NCBI GenBank assembly: GCA_011009095.1
Contig: VTPC01004898.1
Coordinates: forward strand, 1-64,000
Source: Ignelater luminosus
Taxonomy: Eukaryota > Arthropoda > Insecta > Coleoptera > Elateridae
Direction: 5' to 3'
Length of the DNA: 64,000 bases
Below, one piece after another: positions 51,411-63,707 of the stretch. The first letter of the stretch is position 1, and each line of letters opens with the position of its first letter. Under the pieces are notes generated by a model, which did not search any database, was not told the origin of the DNA, and saw nothing but the letters and a program-made list of their open reading frames with translations. The translations under genes and the position numbers were made by a program.

Positions 51411-52677
51411 TTTAATGAAGCAATAGACAGTCTATACAAACAAAAAGCGAGTAATTCAAAAATATATACTAATAGTTATTACCAATATTGTGAAGAAGTT
51501 AATGACCTTACGTACCAGTGGGCCATTGAGTAAAAATAAAAGTTATTATTACTTTATGAAACATTTTGCTCTGCAACGAGTTGACGACGTCTATATTCTA
51601 CTAAATAAATAATTGGGCAAATTAATAGCTTGCATAGATGATTTATACGATATTATTAATGATTCCCATCAGTGCACAGGTCATGGTAGAAGACAAGTTA
51701 CATTCAAACCAATTAATGAAAAATATTTAAATGTCACGCAAGAAATTGTAACTTTGTTTATTGAAGAATGCAAAAACTGCCAATTAAAGAGAAATCAAGT
51801 AAAAAAGGGAATTGTAGTGAAAGTGACTGTTTCAAATAACCTAAACTTAAGATGTCAGGTAGATTTAATTGATTTGCAAACACGTCCTGACCAAGACTAC
51901 AAATTTATTTTTGTGTATCAAGACCAGTTAACCAATTATGTTTGCTTACAACCCATGAAAACAAAAACAGCTAAGGAAACAGCTTAGAATCTTTTGGAAG
52001 TGTATATGGATTTAAATAGTCTATATCTACTGCAAAGTGACAATGGCAGAGAATTTGCAAACCACGTAAGTTTATACTGTTGTTGTCAAATTCAATTTAA
52101 AATCTGTTTCTAGACATTTTTGGGGTTGCTAAATAGGAATTTTTAATCAAAAATAAAAAAATTTAAAATGGTTAGTCCAATTGGAGAATTTAGGTATTTA
52201 TTTAGAATTGTATTGATAAATTTCCTTTCCAATGTAGTTCATTGTTTATCATTTAAGTTATTGAAGAACTGGTTCAACTTTGGCCGAATTGTCGAATAGT
52301 GCATGGTAAACCACGACACTCGCAGTCTCAGAGTTCTGTTGAAAGAGCGAACCAGGATATCTACAATATAATATCGAGTTTTGAAGATAATTTTTATCGA
52401 CTAGGAACTACATACTCATGGTGTACTAAACCAGTTATTTTCACGCAATCAATTTGAATTGTGTAAACAAAATTTTCTATCTTTAGAGGATATTTAGACT
52501 GATACAGAAATCTCGCTTCGAAGTGCTGTTAGAAATTTTTCAGTTTCTGGTACAACCCAAGGTTATGTCAGGTGCCAGTGTAAGAAAATATGTAGAAACC
52601 GAAAATGCAAATGTGTCTTTTTGGGATACTCATGCAATAGCAAGTGCCATAATAGCAAACGATGCTATAATAAATAA
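51411..52677 (+). pseudogene. KRBA2-like integrase pseudogene
   Basis: Joined frames follow the order of arthropod KRAB-A domain-containing protein 2-like integrase proteins. The N-terminal stretch is FNEAIDSLYKQKASNSKIYT (51411). A zinc-binding HHCC part follows: H in DSHQCTGHGRR and C-x2-C in CKNCQLKRN, 51660-51800. The integrase core reads RCQVDLIDLQ (first Asp, about 51860), LTNYVCLQPMKTKTA, LLQSDNGREFANH (second Asp, about 52040) and VHGKPRHSQSQSSVERANQD (Glu, about 52340), so the D,D,E triad is retained. The rest of the core is deleted. The frame jumps to EDNFYRLGT and HGVLNQLFSRNQFELCKQNF, then EISLRSAVRNF. It ends in a cysteine-rich tail (VRCQCKKICRNRKCKC, CNSKCHNSKRC) and TAA at 52677. 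Stops at 51531, 51601 and 51985 and several shifts kill it. Confidence 0.88.
52066..52257 (+). other. Intron-like or inserted segment inside the integrase pseudogene
   Basis: Homology to the integrase breaks after FANH at GTAAGT (52066) and resumes at 52258 with IEELVQLWPN. The 192-bp segment starts with a consensus splice donor and ends TTTAAG, and it is bounded by the near-repeat TAAGTT. A retained intron would put the junction one base out of frame, so a small insertion with later decay is equally possible. Confidence 0.5.
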
Positions 52678-52844
52678 ATACACAGCACATATGTTTATGT
52701 ATTTGTCATAAAAATTTGGAAATTTGTTATTCGTTGAGGATTTTCGTTTATATTTAAATATATTTTTATTATAATTACACCACGTTGTCTTATTTAATTT
52801 ATTGTGCACCAGAATCGCACCATTTAAAGTAGCTAAAGCACATG

Positions 52845-53102
52845 TTAGCTGGTTTGTATAATAACCAGAAAATTGGCTATTTTATAATACCACCAGTTTT
52901 GTTGTTCATTCCAATTTACTAAGTTGGACATTTTATAAACCAGCCAAAGTAAATGGCTATTTTAGTTTTTTTGAATAATTAAAGTAAATTAGCCAAATGG
53001 TTTGGTTATTTTATAAACTATCGACTAATATGCGTTTTCCATCAAACTAGCTGACAGTTTAGATAGTTTGTACATTAACCAGTTACTCTACAAACTAGCC
53101 AA
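52845..53102 (-). repeat. Right terminal inverted repeat of the integrase element
   Basis: Inverted partner of 51072-51325. It holds repeated GGCTATTTTATAA, GGTTATTTTATAAAC and CAAACTAGCC units in both orientations, ending CTAGCCAA. Confidence 0.85.
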
Positions 53103-56100
53103 TTCTACACATTAACCGTAACATATATAGTGCATCTACATAAGCAAAGATGTTTTAATTTCAGCTTTACAATTGTTTCAATTAAAGACTTAAAGCTTAG
53201 TACACACTGGAGAGCAAAGCAGTGAATCGAACACGTAGACAAAAGAAACACTGAGCATTTCAGCAAACTTGTAACTGAAGTGTACAACAGATCAACATTA
53301 TCCGCCGGATGTCACTATTTCAGCGACTCATCAAAGGGCGTTGCCCAAAATACCCTGCATTCAAAGTGAACTGTTTGCGTTGAAATAAAAGCAATCATTT
53401 ACTTCAATTCTAAAGTTTAATGCAACAGCAATAGAATACTGACACACCAAAATGGAATATTCTTGCTAGTGTTCAATATTTTGTTTTCTATTTAGCTTAC
53501 GAGCTAAGTTTGCGAAGGAGTAACTGTTCTGTTCTCTAGTTTGCACAAAGACTAAAAATAGTTACCATAGCTTTTACTTTAAATTGAACTTGTAGGAACT
53601 TGTTGAAACCTTTTTGGTATTATTTAGTGTTGATATGCTAGTTCTAACTTTGCCTATGCTGAATGCTTTAGAGATATAGTATCTATTTCATTCTAAATAT
53701 CTTATAACAGATTGATATTTTGCGTCCCCCTCCTTACAACGCAACGCCTGCGTTACCTGAACATTATTGCCGTGATAAATGCTTTCATTAAGGCCCATCC
53801 ACATTTCGTTCATTTTCAACAGTTTTAACCTTTGGGTAAATCCGTGTCCAGTAAGTCGAAAGTGTGGATGGTGAAAACCAACAGACTTGCCCGGCAAGAA
53901 GAAAGTCTACTGATGCTTGGAATTTTAACCGATACTCTAATAGGTTCGTGCAAGCCTGAAGTGTGGATGACTTCCACGGTTTTCAACGTTGCAGTATTCC
54001 AGTGTCGTCTGCATTAAAACTTTCAGTGTGCTTTTTAAATTTTCAGAATGAGTGACTTCAGATTAATGAACAAAAACCTTATTATTGAATTTATTGAACT
54101 ATTCTCAAGAAATGAAACCAGTCCGCTGATTCGAGACTCAGTTCTTCCAAAAGATTGACGTGGGAGAATACACGTCTTTTTATAGGAGCCAACGCTTTGT
54201 CCATTTATAGCCTTTTTAGTTTCTTCGGTACATTTTCTTTTTAATAAAATTAAGGTCGTCATTGCATAACATAAAAATACCGAGATGGATTTTTGATTTA
54301 CTCAAAAGAATATTTTGGTAATTGAAAAACTAAGTTTTAAAATTGTATCTGAATTTAGAAATTTAAGTAATAATACAAAGGTAGTGAATAGGAAAAGTCG
54401 CTTGCTTTCTTTCTTCTTATCTTCTGTTAGCTGGAACGGTATCAGACCTTAAACCAATGAAATCACTGACTCAGGGCGTATAAACATGGAGCCACAAAAA
54501 TCGGTACAGTGAGATGTTTGAAAAGCAAACGCAACAAATAGTTTAAATATGTTAATTGAGATGGCACCCAACATTCTGCGTGTGGCAAAAAAATAGTTGA
54601 ACCACGAAGGATAATGGGTTTAAAAGCAAAGCTTTCTGTAACAAAGGAACATTAGCTTCTCATTTTTTAACGTATTCTTATGGCATTTACTTTTTTAAGA
54701 ATCTCGTGGGAGTTTAACATGAGAAATGTGTTTTATTCGTCGTGCCATTTTAGTTTGTTTGCTTATCTATTGTTGCTTCATTATGCTGTCTCATTAAAGC
54801 GACCGGTCAATCACGAGCCAATTTTCTCGGACTCGAAAAGTTATATACTAACGGCATTATAAGTATTTATTAACATGTGTATCATTCAGCTTCTATCACC
54901 CCATCGCGCTGTTTTATTAGCTATCTACAAGACCATCTAACATTAAAATAAAGATATCTACCAACAGTACTGTAGACATTTATAAACACTGTCGTAATAT
55001 TCCAAAAAATGCAAATATTTTCTTACACTTCAATATCATTTTTAAAAGGCCAAATTATATAAAATTCTAAAATAACTTTTTCAAGAGCAGTATTTCTCAG
55101 TACTTTGTAACCTTTAAAACATTGGACTAAGACAATTTGTCTAGCATGGATGAAATCCACATGACATCTACTTCAAATATTTACATATAGTATGTTTGTA
55201 CTCGCTTCGAGTGCATTATATTATGTAGTAATCAAATGCAAATAAATATTCCGTTTCAAAATTAGCTTGCTTTGATAAGACCAAAGCATAAAATCCGTTT
55301 CTTAGATCTTGAACCGATTTTTTACCAACTCTTTTAAAGAAATGAGGAAAGAGGAAATAATTATTGTATTGAATGAATTAACTTTGAATTGGGCATACAT
55401 TTTAGAGAATTTTGGCCCTTTCAATATTTGTCACCCTTTTGTTATTTTAGATAGCTCAGATGAAACTGAAGTAAAAACTTTTCAAGGTAGGTAATACCAA
55501 CAGACTCTTGTAAAAACACTTATTCTCAGGTTTATTAATTTTGTTTGAATGATTCCGACAAATACCAAAAATTTGTTTATAGATTCTCCAACTTCCTAAA
55601 AAAATCTTATTACATATCGGTAGGAACTGGCCAGGTGATTATATGGTTTTAGAGTTAGGTTTGAACAGGCAAAACCAAATCTTTAGGTGTGCAGAACTTT
55701 GGAGCTGTATGAGCTTCTACATACTACATACTTTTCGAAATACTTAGATTTTGGAATTACACTTTGTGAACTTTGCACTACTGAGTCTCCGGTTTTCCGG
55801 TTGATTTTGACTTATGGTTTATGAACCAGTTTGTTGAATAGGTTATTTGAAGCGATGAAGCTTTTTTTATTAACTGTTATTTTTACTTTAAATTTTCTAG
55901 GTCAAAAGATTTTTAACATTGCTCAATGTAAAGTGTCAGAGGTCCGAAAATCTGGCGTTGCTTCAGGACACACTAAACGTTGAAGTTAGATCTGCCTGCC
56001 AAAAGATAGACTTTGAACACTGATTTGTTAAAATAGATTTATAATGGTACAAACTATGTCACTGTAGAAGACTTTTCTTTCTAGACAAAAACTTGGAGGT

Positions 56101-59100
56101 GCAAACGGTAACGCAGGTCGTCAGACTATATTCTGCAGTCTTTTGCAACAGCAAAAATTTGATCTGAAATCAAGTAGAATTATTCTTCATAACAAGTGTC
56201 TGCTCATTTTGGACGTCAGAAATAATAATTCTTGACAGAATCTCAATTGATGGTTGTCGTTTTTGTATCTAAAGTAGAGATAGTCGAGTTTCTAAAAACC
56301 TAACAAAGTCTCAACACATAATGTAACACAATTCATTTGAAGCGTTCATTTCTTTCTTGGTCTGCCAAAGAAAAATCATAGTGAGCGAAATTTTGACGTT
56401 GTGCTACTTTAAAAGGCTATTAAAGCAAAAAAAACCAATAACGAAGTGTAAAGTTTTTTTCCCTTGGTAGAAATTACCCAGTTAAATTTCACGAAGCGCG
56501 GCTAGAATTTTTGTATTCTTGTGGTTAAGTCTGATTATATCCAGTTACAAAATTTAGATTGTGGATCAGTGTTCTTCTACCCCAATAAGTTTGTCAAATT
56601 TAATTTAAAGAAGCGTTTGCTGTTGTTCTCTTGAAGTGCATTCTGGCATACTGGCAAAATTTTCAACGGTCAGTACCTGTGAACAAGGGTGTTCAAAAAT
56701 TACCATCTAATTGTTGCCCTGAAAAGAAAAATACCACTTTCAGCTTCATGTTTTTGCATCCTTTGAGGCTCTATCTTGCTCTGGTCTTCTTCTACGTTGT
56801 TGTCAGAGTGAGAAAGAACCAACCTATGCCATTATCAATAAAATAGTTGACACTAATAATTTCGCAGTGCGTTTACTACGTAAGTGTTGATTTTTGATTT
56901 GGTCAATTAGAATCTGTTGGTGTTTACAGTGAGATACCGACAAGGTCCACTGTGTTATAACTTTTTGCTAAATATCATAACATATGGGATTCTGCTATAT
57001 CACGTCATATTTGTTGTGATGACAATTCTGTACATTTATTTTGTTTTAAATTATTATAAAAGAAAAGGTTTTGGGTGATTATAACTGTTGCAAATAAAAG
57101 CCATTTGGTAGTTAGAAATATCTAATTTTGCATTCGTGTGTTCAAATCGGCAGACACAGTCGAGAATCACTTTGTTTCCTTTATTTATTTAAAGTACTGT
57201 AGATATAGAATCAATTCTTTTTGTTAGTAGCGGGTGTTGCTGTACAAGAATTGGGTGACGATGCTACTCAATCAGTTCCTTCAATGCCGTGCTGATGATA
57301 TTCTTAGATCGAATTCCCAGTAAGGAGTAAGTTGTGCAGTTATAAATACACTAGGTGTTGGTATCTCATATTTCCGAGTAACTTGCTTCACCGAATTTAA
57401 CCTATTCTGCACAACACTTTCTAGTCAGATTTGTCAACATTGTTGTTATTATTTATTTCCTTTTGTGTGTGCTATACGTTTATAGATTACCTAACGTAAA
57501 GTTTTTACTTTATCTATTTAATTTAGAGTTAACTCTAGCTTACAAAAAAAAAGAATTATAAAGTGACTGTCAGCTTGTGCAAAATGGTTGAAACGTAAGT
57601 ATTCCCGAAAACCGATACCGGTCTGGGAAAGTCTCAAGACACTTAGCAGGTTGGTCCCACAGTGACGGCCGTCCCAAATGTGAAAGAGTAAATTGATGGT
57701 AAGTGAAAAAATATATTAAAATAGTAAAAATTTTCGTCGAACCATCCCAGTCAACCACTGATTCCTAGCCTGGCATCAGTGGTTGTATTTAATTAATTTT
57801 GCGGATCATTTAGCCCGTGTCCTTAGAGCGGTTTAAACCATAACGATTTTTCTTTGGCAAATAGTGTGGTTGCAAAAGTCTAAAAACAGTGTTCAGTGTT
57901 TAATACTAGGAAAACTATTTGGTTTCTCTCAACCCGTGAGCCTATTTTATCTTGCGACGGGCCAAAAATAGTAAAATAAACAACTCATCAAAGTTCAAAG
58001 ATCCCAAAAGGCATTAATTAATTATACAAAATTACAGAATTATTGGTACACCATGCACATACTCGTAATATTTATATGAAAAGGATGGATTTAAACAGAA
58101 TATAATGGAGTGAATATCAAGGATAAATTTATAAAAACCAAAAACCTTATATTGAAATAGATTTCTTAAATTACAACTTACAAATATTACAATAATTTTA
58201 TCTAAACCTCTAACATAAAACTGTTCTAAATCACACTGACAAGGAAGATAATTTCGAACACCAATACAAAATTCCTAAATAAATTAGAAATTTCGCCGCT
58301 TCACTGTTATAATTAGTGGTATGTTTAAGGTATTTTTGAGAGAATTCGTGATAAACTGTTTCCATCTAGCGTAAACAAGATGTCAAGCTGAGTTATGCGT
58401 ACGGTTACATTACTGGCTTCATTTCAAATGTATCAGTAGTGCAGGTGGTAGAACCTAGTGGGAAGTTCTGTTTATATCTGATAATCCAACTACTGTAATT
58501 AAATTTAATTGTTATAGATGAGCACTACTGTGGTAATACATTGTTTTAAAAGCACCTGTTGAAATTTTTATTCATAGTAGTAATTAGTAGACATAAAGGA
58601 ATACGAAACAGGGGCTGAAAACTAAAATTCTAATACACAGATAAATATTCAAGGTATATATCAGTGTTGAAAGGTCAGGGCTGACGTTTAAATTAAAATT
58701 TAGGGTAGACCCTGCAGCATAAGGGTGAATTATTGTCTTTGTGTTCGTTCAAAATAAAAACAATCTATAAAAGTAATTTGGTAGCTGAATGGAGTTTCTT
58801 CGGGTGAGCATGGTTAAGCGCAAACTTTATTGGTCTATATCACTGTTTTGAACGAAGAATCTAACATTTCGAGTTGCTGTAAGCGAATAGAAGGCCACTA
58901 GCAAAACGATATGTGTGTAGAATACTATTTCGTTTTATTTTCAATCGAGTTATAACTTTCACAAAAATATTAATTTAATTATTCTAAAATTAACTTTGGA
59001 CCAGAGATAATTCTGAAATATATAAATCTAATAACGTTTATGTGTGTACTGAATGAAATATTAATTGGAACGCAATTTGAGTTACGCTTTTTTCCATAAC

Positions 59101-59382
59101 TAATACCGTAGTATGTATTTTCAATGGGAAAATTAATCAAATATACAGAGTCCAATTTTGTATTAATTATGCAAAAAGCCTTTTAGACTGTTAAGAAATT
59201 TATTTCACATAGTTAATGTAAAATCACATTATAAGCATTTGATGAATACTTTCATTAAAAAATTGCATAACGGTGCTATTTATACATAAATATTTGGTAC
59301 TCTTTCCAGTGTGTAAATATTTTATGATAGTGAGACCAATTTTGCTAGCGGATTCTAAAGCTTAAAATCACAATTAAAAGGA
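53103..59382. other. No confident gene; a few less A+T-rich patches
   Basis: Patches at 53290-53400 and 53710-54010 are less A+T-rich and contain words such as ATCAAAGG and repeated GTGTGGATG, but no frame or repeat boundary. A string ATGGTTGAAAC followed by GTAAGT at about 57584-57600 could be a minimal start exon but has no other support. Remaining frames look like chance. Confidence 0.45.
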
Positions 59383-59598
59383 TTAAGTTAAGTAAACATC
59401 ACGTAATTTCCTAATTTCTCTCTCAAGCTGTCGCACAGCGGCTATTTCTTGGTATGACATTGGCCACTCAGGAACGTAGCTCTGAAGTAGTAGTCTCTTA
59501 TCTTGGAATTCTTGATAGTTCAGATACTTCAGGGCAACGAACCATCTGGCTGGTGGTGTGAACCATTTGTACGGAAACGGTCCTGAGAATTTTTCAAT
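59383..59598 (-). CDS. Possible last coding exon of an unidentified protein (partial)
   Basis: A minus-strand frame of 71 codons without a stop ends at TAA 59383. It reads GPFPYKWFTPPARWFVALKY, then EFQDKRLLLQSYVPEWPMSY and EIAAVRQLEREIRKLRDVY. The composition (W, P, R, Q, E) is unlike chance A+T-rich frames and suggests a globular protein ending in a charged helix. I placed the upstream limit at a CAG just before 59598, which could be a splice acceptor, although its pyrimidine tract is poor. No ATG fits, so earlier exons would lie at higher coordinates. A non-LTR remnant on the same strand abuts it, so it could instead be a retropseudogene or TE tail. I do not recognise the family. Confidence 0.4.
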   Translation of the reverse strand: MEKFSGPFPYKWFTPPARWFVALKYLNYQEFQDKRLLLQSYVPEWPMSYQEIAAVRQLEREIRKLRDVYLT

Positions 59599-59639
59599 CT
59601 GACTATTAAAATGACTTCACCAATTCATTCTTCTTGTCA

Positions 59640-60710
59640 TAGTGAAATTAAATAGGCGTTTCTTCTAGATTACCCTTAGCTTGTGATGACCAAGCTTCCA
59701 CATATTATTTAACCATAATTCTTGATTTTATTGCAAGTATAGCTTCTTGGGCAATCAAGTGTATTTGGGACTGCCTTGGAAGAATGGCAGCTGCTTCTGA
59801 AAGTACTGACTTGTATGCAGCTATGATCTTTTTGCATGCAATACCATACAAACTTCTTAAATGCTTCTTGTTTCTAGCTCTTGGTAGGCGTTGTCCCTAT
59901 ATCTCAATATCATATTGTCTTTTTGCACATTGTTTTAATCGTTTTTGGCGAAGTTTTCCATCTAAGTTAGATCATCCTTTGTATTATGTTTATGGAGCAG
60001 ATGGTCGAATATGTAGATCAAAACCAATGTTCGAGTTCAAGTAGATATTCAAATATTTTGTGTCGGTTACTCGGGCAATCGGGTTATTATTTATACAAAT
60101 CCGTGAATTTTGCTGTAATTTTTCATTTTAATAACATGAATACTACGTTTTGGGTTGAATAGATAATGCTAGACTATTGGTTAATTCTTGTATTTTTGCT
60201 GTTGCAACTTGTAAGCGTTAGTACAATTCACAACGATTTTTAGCGTCTACTAGGATGACCATATGATCTGAATACATTATTTTTGTATCTGTGTGTGTAG
60301 TGCATTTGTATGTTCTTCCAAACGGCATCCATATAAAGTTCAAACGTTTTCGGCCCAAGATTGGATCTTTGTGACACTTTACAGATAGTGGTTGCTAGGT
60401 TACCAGATAACTTTTGAGAATTGCGATTAACTAAATGTTTCAATTGCTTAAACTGCATTTTTCTTTTGATGAAGCCAACTGCTGAAGATCATTATTTGAG
60501 CTTTTGTCATCTTGGCTAGTATGTTTTCTGCCATTTTTCCTAGTTCCGGTAGTCGATCTAGTAAACTACAACGCTAATATTGCGGGTTAGGGTTTTCATG
60601 ATGGCTATAAGTTTTTTTACTTACCAGTCATCTGAGAAGTACCCCAATGAAACGCAACTGTTGGGCATAACTGCGTATTCTATCTTTACGGGGCCTTCTT
60701 TTTTCTTATA
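59640..60710 (-). pseudogene. Non-LTR retrotransposon ORF2 remnant (reverse transcriptase to C-terminal region)
   Basis: On the minus strand, shifted frames give ORF2 pieces in the correct order. First are VSLGYFSDDW and KLIAIMKT (about 60650-60590). DRLPELGKMAENILAKMTK, matching the segment after the Y-R-P-I-S-L-L block, lies at about 60560-60510. SQRSNLGPKTFELYMD, a degraded P-Q-G-S-x-L-G-P, lies at about 60375-60330. Then come a C-terminal stretch with LRQKRLKQC and RNKKHLRSLYGIA (about 59960-59860) and QIHLIAQEAILAIKSRIMVK and YVEAWSSQAKG (about 59760-59680). The last resembles the W-x-x-W-x-x-S-x-K-G region near the end of I/R1-like elements. Many stops are present. No catalytic DD box is readable. 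The clade is uncertain. Confidence 0.65.
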
Positions 60711-60792
60711 TCTGGTGTAGAGTCCATACCACAAAAGCTTCTGTAATAGCAGTATCTATGTGTTTCTTCTGGGGAATTTATACCTTTTCAAC

Positions 60793-60931
60793 CTTAAACT
60801 GAGACCAGTCAACTCCAAATTGAGATCAATCGACTTTAACTTGAGTTCAGATTAGCCTCAATTTGAAGTTGATTGATCTAAATTTGAAACTGATTGGTTT
60901 CTACTTGAAATTGGTTAGTACAATTTGAAAT
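60793..60931. repeat. Diverged 21-22-bp minisatellite, 6-7 copies
   Basis: Consecutive units follow the pattern CAATTTGAGATTGATTGAT with substitutions, at about 60793, 60813, 60834, 60856, 60877, 60898 and 60920. Divergence between units implies age. It lies just beyond the 5' side of the minus-strand ORF2 remnant. Confidence 0.8.
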
Positions 60932-63117
60932 GTCATTTCTGTTGGTTCTGTATACCCGTCGAGTGTTTTCAGTACAGCTCGTATGAAGCATCCTTTCATC
61001 CGTCTGGTTAAGAATTTAGAGACAGTTCTCATTGGTTTGAAGATTATTTTGAACAAGCTATTGCTATGATTTATTTTGCACCTTTTGAATGATGACTTTA
61101 CAAAAATGTTTATGTTTGTGCGTTTATTGAGTCTTCTGACTTTTTGCACTTCAATGCGCTTGAATGCAAGCTTATCATTCCACTATAATGACCTTATTGA
61201 CAAAGAATTTTGTTGGGTATCAGCTAGCTCTTTTTGTGTTTGTTGCAGGCCACTGGTATTCGGCAGGCTATATGTTTACGAGTTGGCTCGGCTTATGTTT
61301 ACAATAATAAAATCTCTCAAGTCTCAATTGGTAGTAGCTGTTTGTTTTCTTGAAAGTATCGACACATACTACTAGTCATATTAGTTGTGACTTTGTTTTT
61401 GCTTGATTTAATTGTTTCAGTTAACTATATTGAGTCATAAAACTACCCAGACTACAGGAGGTTGCATCTTTACTAAATGAAACGGTAATTGTTTTCTTTT
61501 TATTTTTACTACCTCAGTGCTAGAATGACGCATATAGCTTTAACGTAAATTCTTGAAAAATGCACACAAATAATATCGTGCAAGTATGCTATTATTATGA
61601 GTATAGCGACACATTGTTTATTCCTGCAATTAAATGTAAAAATAAAACCATCCATTCTTTACTCTAACAATGAAGACAATATAAGCTTCTGTACGAGAAA
61701 TAGCAGAATATCTTTAAATTTGAATGCTAAACTAATATTAAGCATCAACTAGACGGCAGTTGTGTGACCTACTTCTTTTATCTCAGATTTAAATTGTTAT
61801 TTGAGAAAAGAGAAGAGTATAGCATGAATGAAAAGAGGGTATATTCAACCACTCCAGAACTATAAAGTCACTTTGTTTGAATTTAACGAATGCTTGCTGA
61901 AATTGGCTGCATCTTTCAAAAAACTTTGTCAATACGTTTTGTAGATGAACTGTGGTTTGGAAAATAATTTTATTTTTTTTATACAGCAAACACAACTATA
62001 AGGCGAAAATTTGTATATTTTAATTAACTAGGGATTTTCATACCGTAACAGTTTAGAACTGCTATCACTCCTGCTTACAGATCAAACTTATTACAAAATG
62101 CATATCTGTCATGGTAATAGCTAAACAACGGGAACTAGAGAACAGCATTAAAGATGATACATTAAGGTAACGATCCGAAGCACAAGAAGGAAATTCTAAG
62201 ATAATACAATATTCAAGGGGAGACACAACCGCTGCCAGCCAAACCAAACCACGCTAATTGATATCTGTTTCAGACGTAAATATGATGCAGTCATAATACT
62301 ATACAGAAGGCACTTGAAGTAAGGGAAAGTTTTTAAATTGGATTAGATCTTGAAAATACTGGAATAAAGATGCACTACTTCTATATAATGTAGAGGAAGG
62401 AATGCTAGGAAATCGAGTGTGCATAATAACCCAACCTTTTAAGAGGACTCTGAATGCTTAATGATGAACAGATAATAAGATATAATTCTAAATTTAATAC
62501 GTATCGTATTACCAATAATTATTCCAAATCAATGATTGCAGGTGGTTAGAGAAAAAACATATTAAGATGATTTTGAGCTTTAATGCCGGGTTGGTCTAAA
62601 AAATTATATTCAAGAAATATGTTATGAGAAGCATATGAAAAGTATCGAGTTGCTTTAATGATTCTATAAATAAAATTTAAATAAAAATTTTAAAAATAAT
62701 TTTTAACGTTTTTAAAATATCATTCGGGAGATTTAATATGGTAAAGTGGCCCTTTGTAATATTTTGCGGTAATAAATACATCAGCGTAATATGATGAAAG
62801 CCTAGATTGTCATAAAAATGCATTGAATGTCACGACATGTATTACTTAATAAAGAAAGTAATTAGCATATCAAAGTTTTAATATACAAAGAAAATTGTAA
62901 AGTCATTTAGGGACTGCGGAAAACAAAGCAGAATGATAATTTATAATAATGCGTAGATTAATTAAAACGTAAACTTGAAAACGCATATTCATCATTGGAA
63001 ACGACAAAAACTTCTCATTGAAACACCAAAGTAGTTTTACCGTGAAAAAATGTTTCTGTTCCAATAAGAGTCCAATAATTTGTTGATATCAATCCGTGAC
63101 CATCTTTGCGTTTTCAG
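60932..63117. other. No confident feature
   Basis: Two opposed frames overlap at 60901-61149 (minus) and 61076-61375 (plus), typical of chance. Nothing else is supported. Confidence 0.5.
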
Positions 63118-63191
63118 ATTATTTGGTATTTTAAGCGGTCTTAGGTCATTAGCATTTCCAGGATGTCGAAAAAAACGGAAACGTTTTACGA
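63118..63191 (+). CDS. Possible first coding exon (partial; ATG at 63163)
   Basis: A pyrimidine-rich acceptor TTTGCGTTTTCAG ends at 63117 and a consensus donor GTAAGT begins at 63192. Between them the only long-enough frame starts at ATG 63163 and reads MSKKTETFY, with the next codon split by the donor. The coding part is 29 bases. It could be the translation start of a host gene on the plus strand continuing beyond the window. Signals this short arise by chance in 64 kb, and no downstream exon is seen, so this is a prompt for transcript data rather than a gene call. Confidence 0.18.
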
Positions 63192-63707
63192 GTAAGTAAT
63201 TGTGATTTGAGTAATTAAAATTAACGAGAAATATTTTTCTTTACAAAATACCAGTATTTTGTTATAGCGCATTAATGTGGAAAAAATCCATGTTACAGTT
63301 TAGAATTTACAATAATAAATGTTTGAATTTCATTTACGCTTTTATTTTACGTTGGAAGCAAATAATGTCAAACAACAAAAACGTTTTTGTTTTTGTAAAC
63401 AGACTTCTCTGAAGTTCTACACTGTATCTCAGAGAAGACGGAACAGACACTCTATTATTTAGGATTTGTTGACAAAGTTAAAGTTTCAAATATTTTACAT
63501 ACTTAGCGTTTAAGATACGCGTCGTTAGGGTTAACCAGCACTAAGCATTATAAGCAGATGTAAGTGAGTTGTCACAGTTAAGAAGGAAAATGTAAATTAT
63601 TATTATATGGAATAATAATGTTCAGACAAATACAACTATTTTCTGTGAGAAGATTAATTGGATTGAAGTCACGATCTCTACCGAAAATGGTACTTATGGT
63701 TTTGATA

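Larger units (their letters stand above)
51072..53102 (+). mobile_element. KRBA2-type integrase transposon with long inverted repeats
   Basis: Two segments of about 255 bp, 51072-51325 and 52845-53102, are inverted copies in the same order. They enclose about 1.5 kb holding an integrase pseudogene that spans an N-terminal to a C-terminal domain. Both repeats are built from variants of TTGGCTAGTTTATAAAC in direct and inverted orientation, like binding sites for the element's own recombinase. The outermost bases are TTGGATAG and CTAGCCAA. No convincing target duplication flanks it. This arrangement resembles Ginger-type DNA transposons, which use Gypsy-like integrases; assignment to a named family needs a library search. 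Confidence 0.8.
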
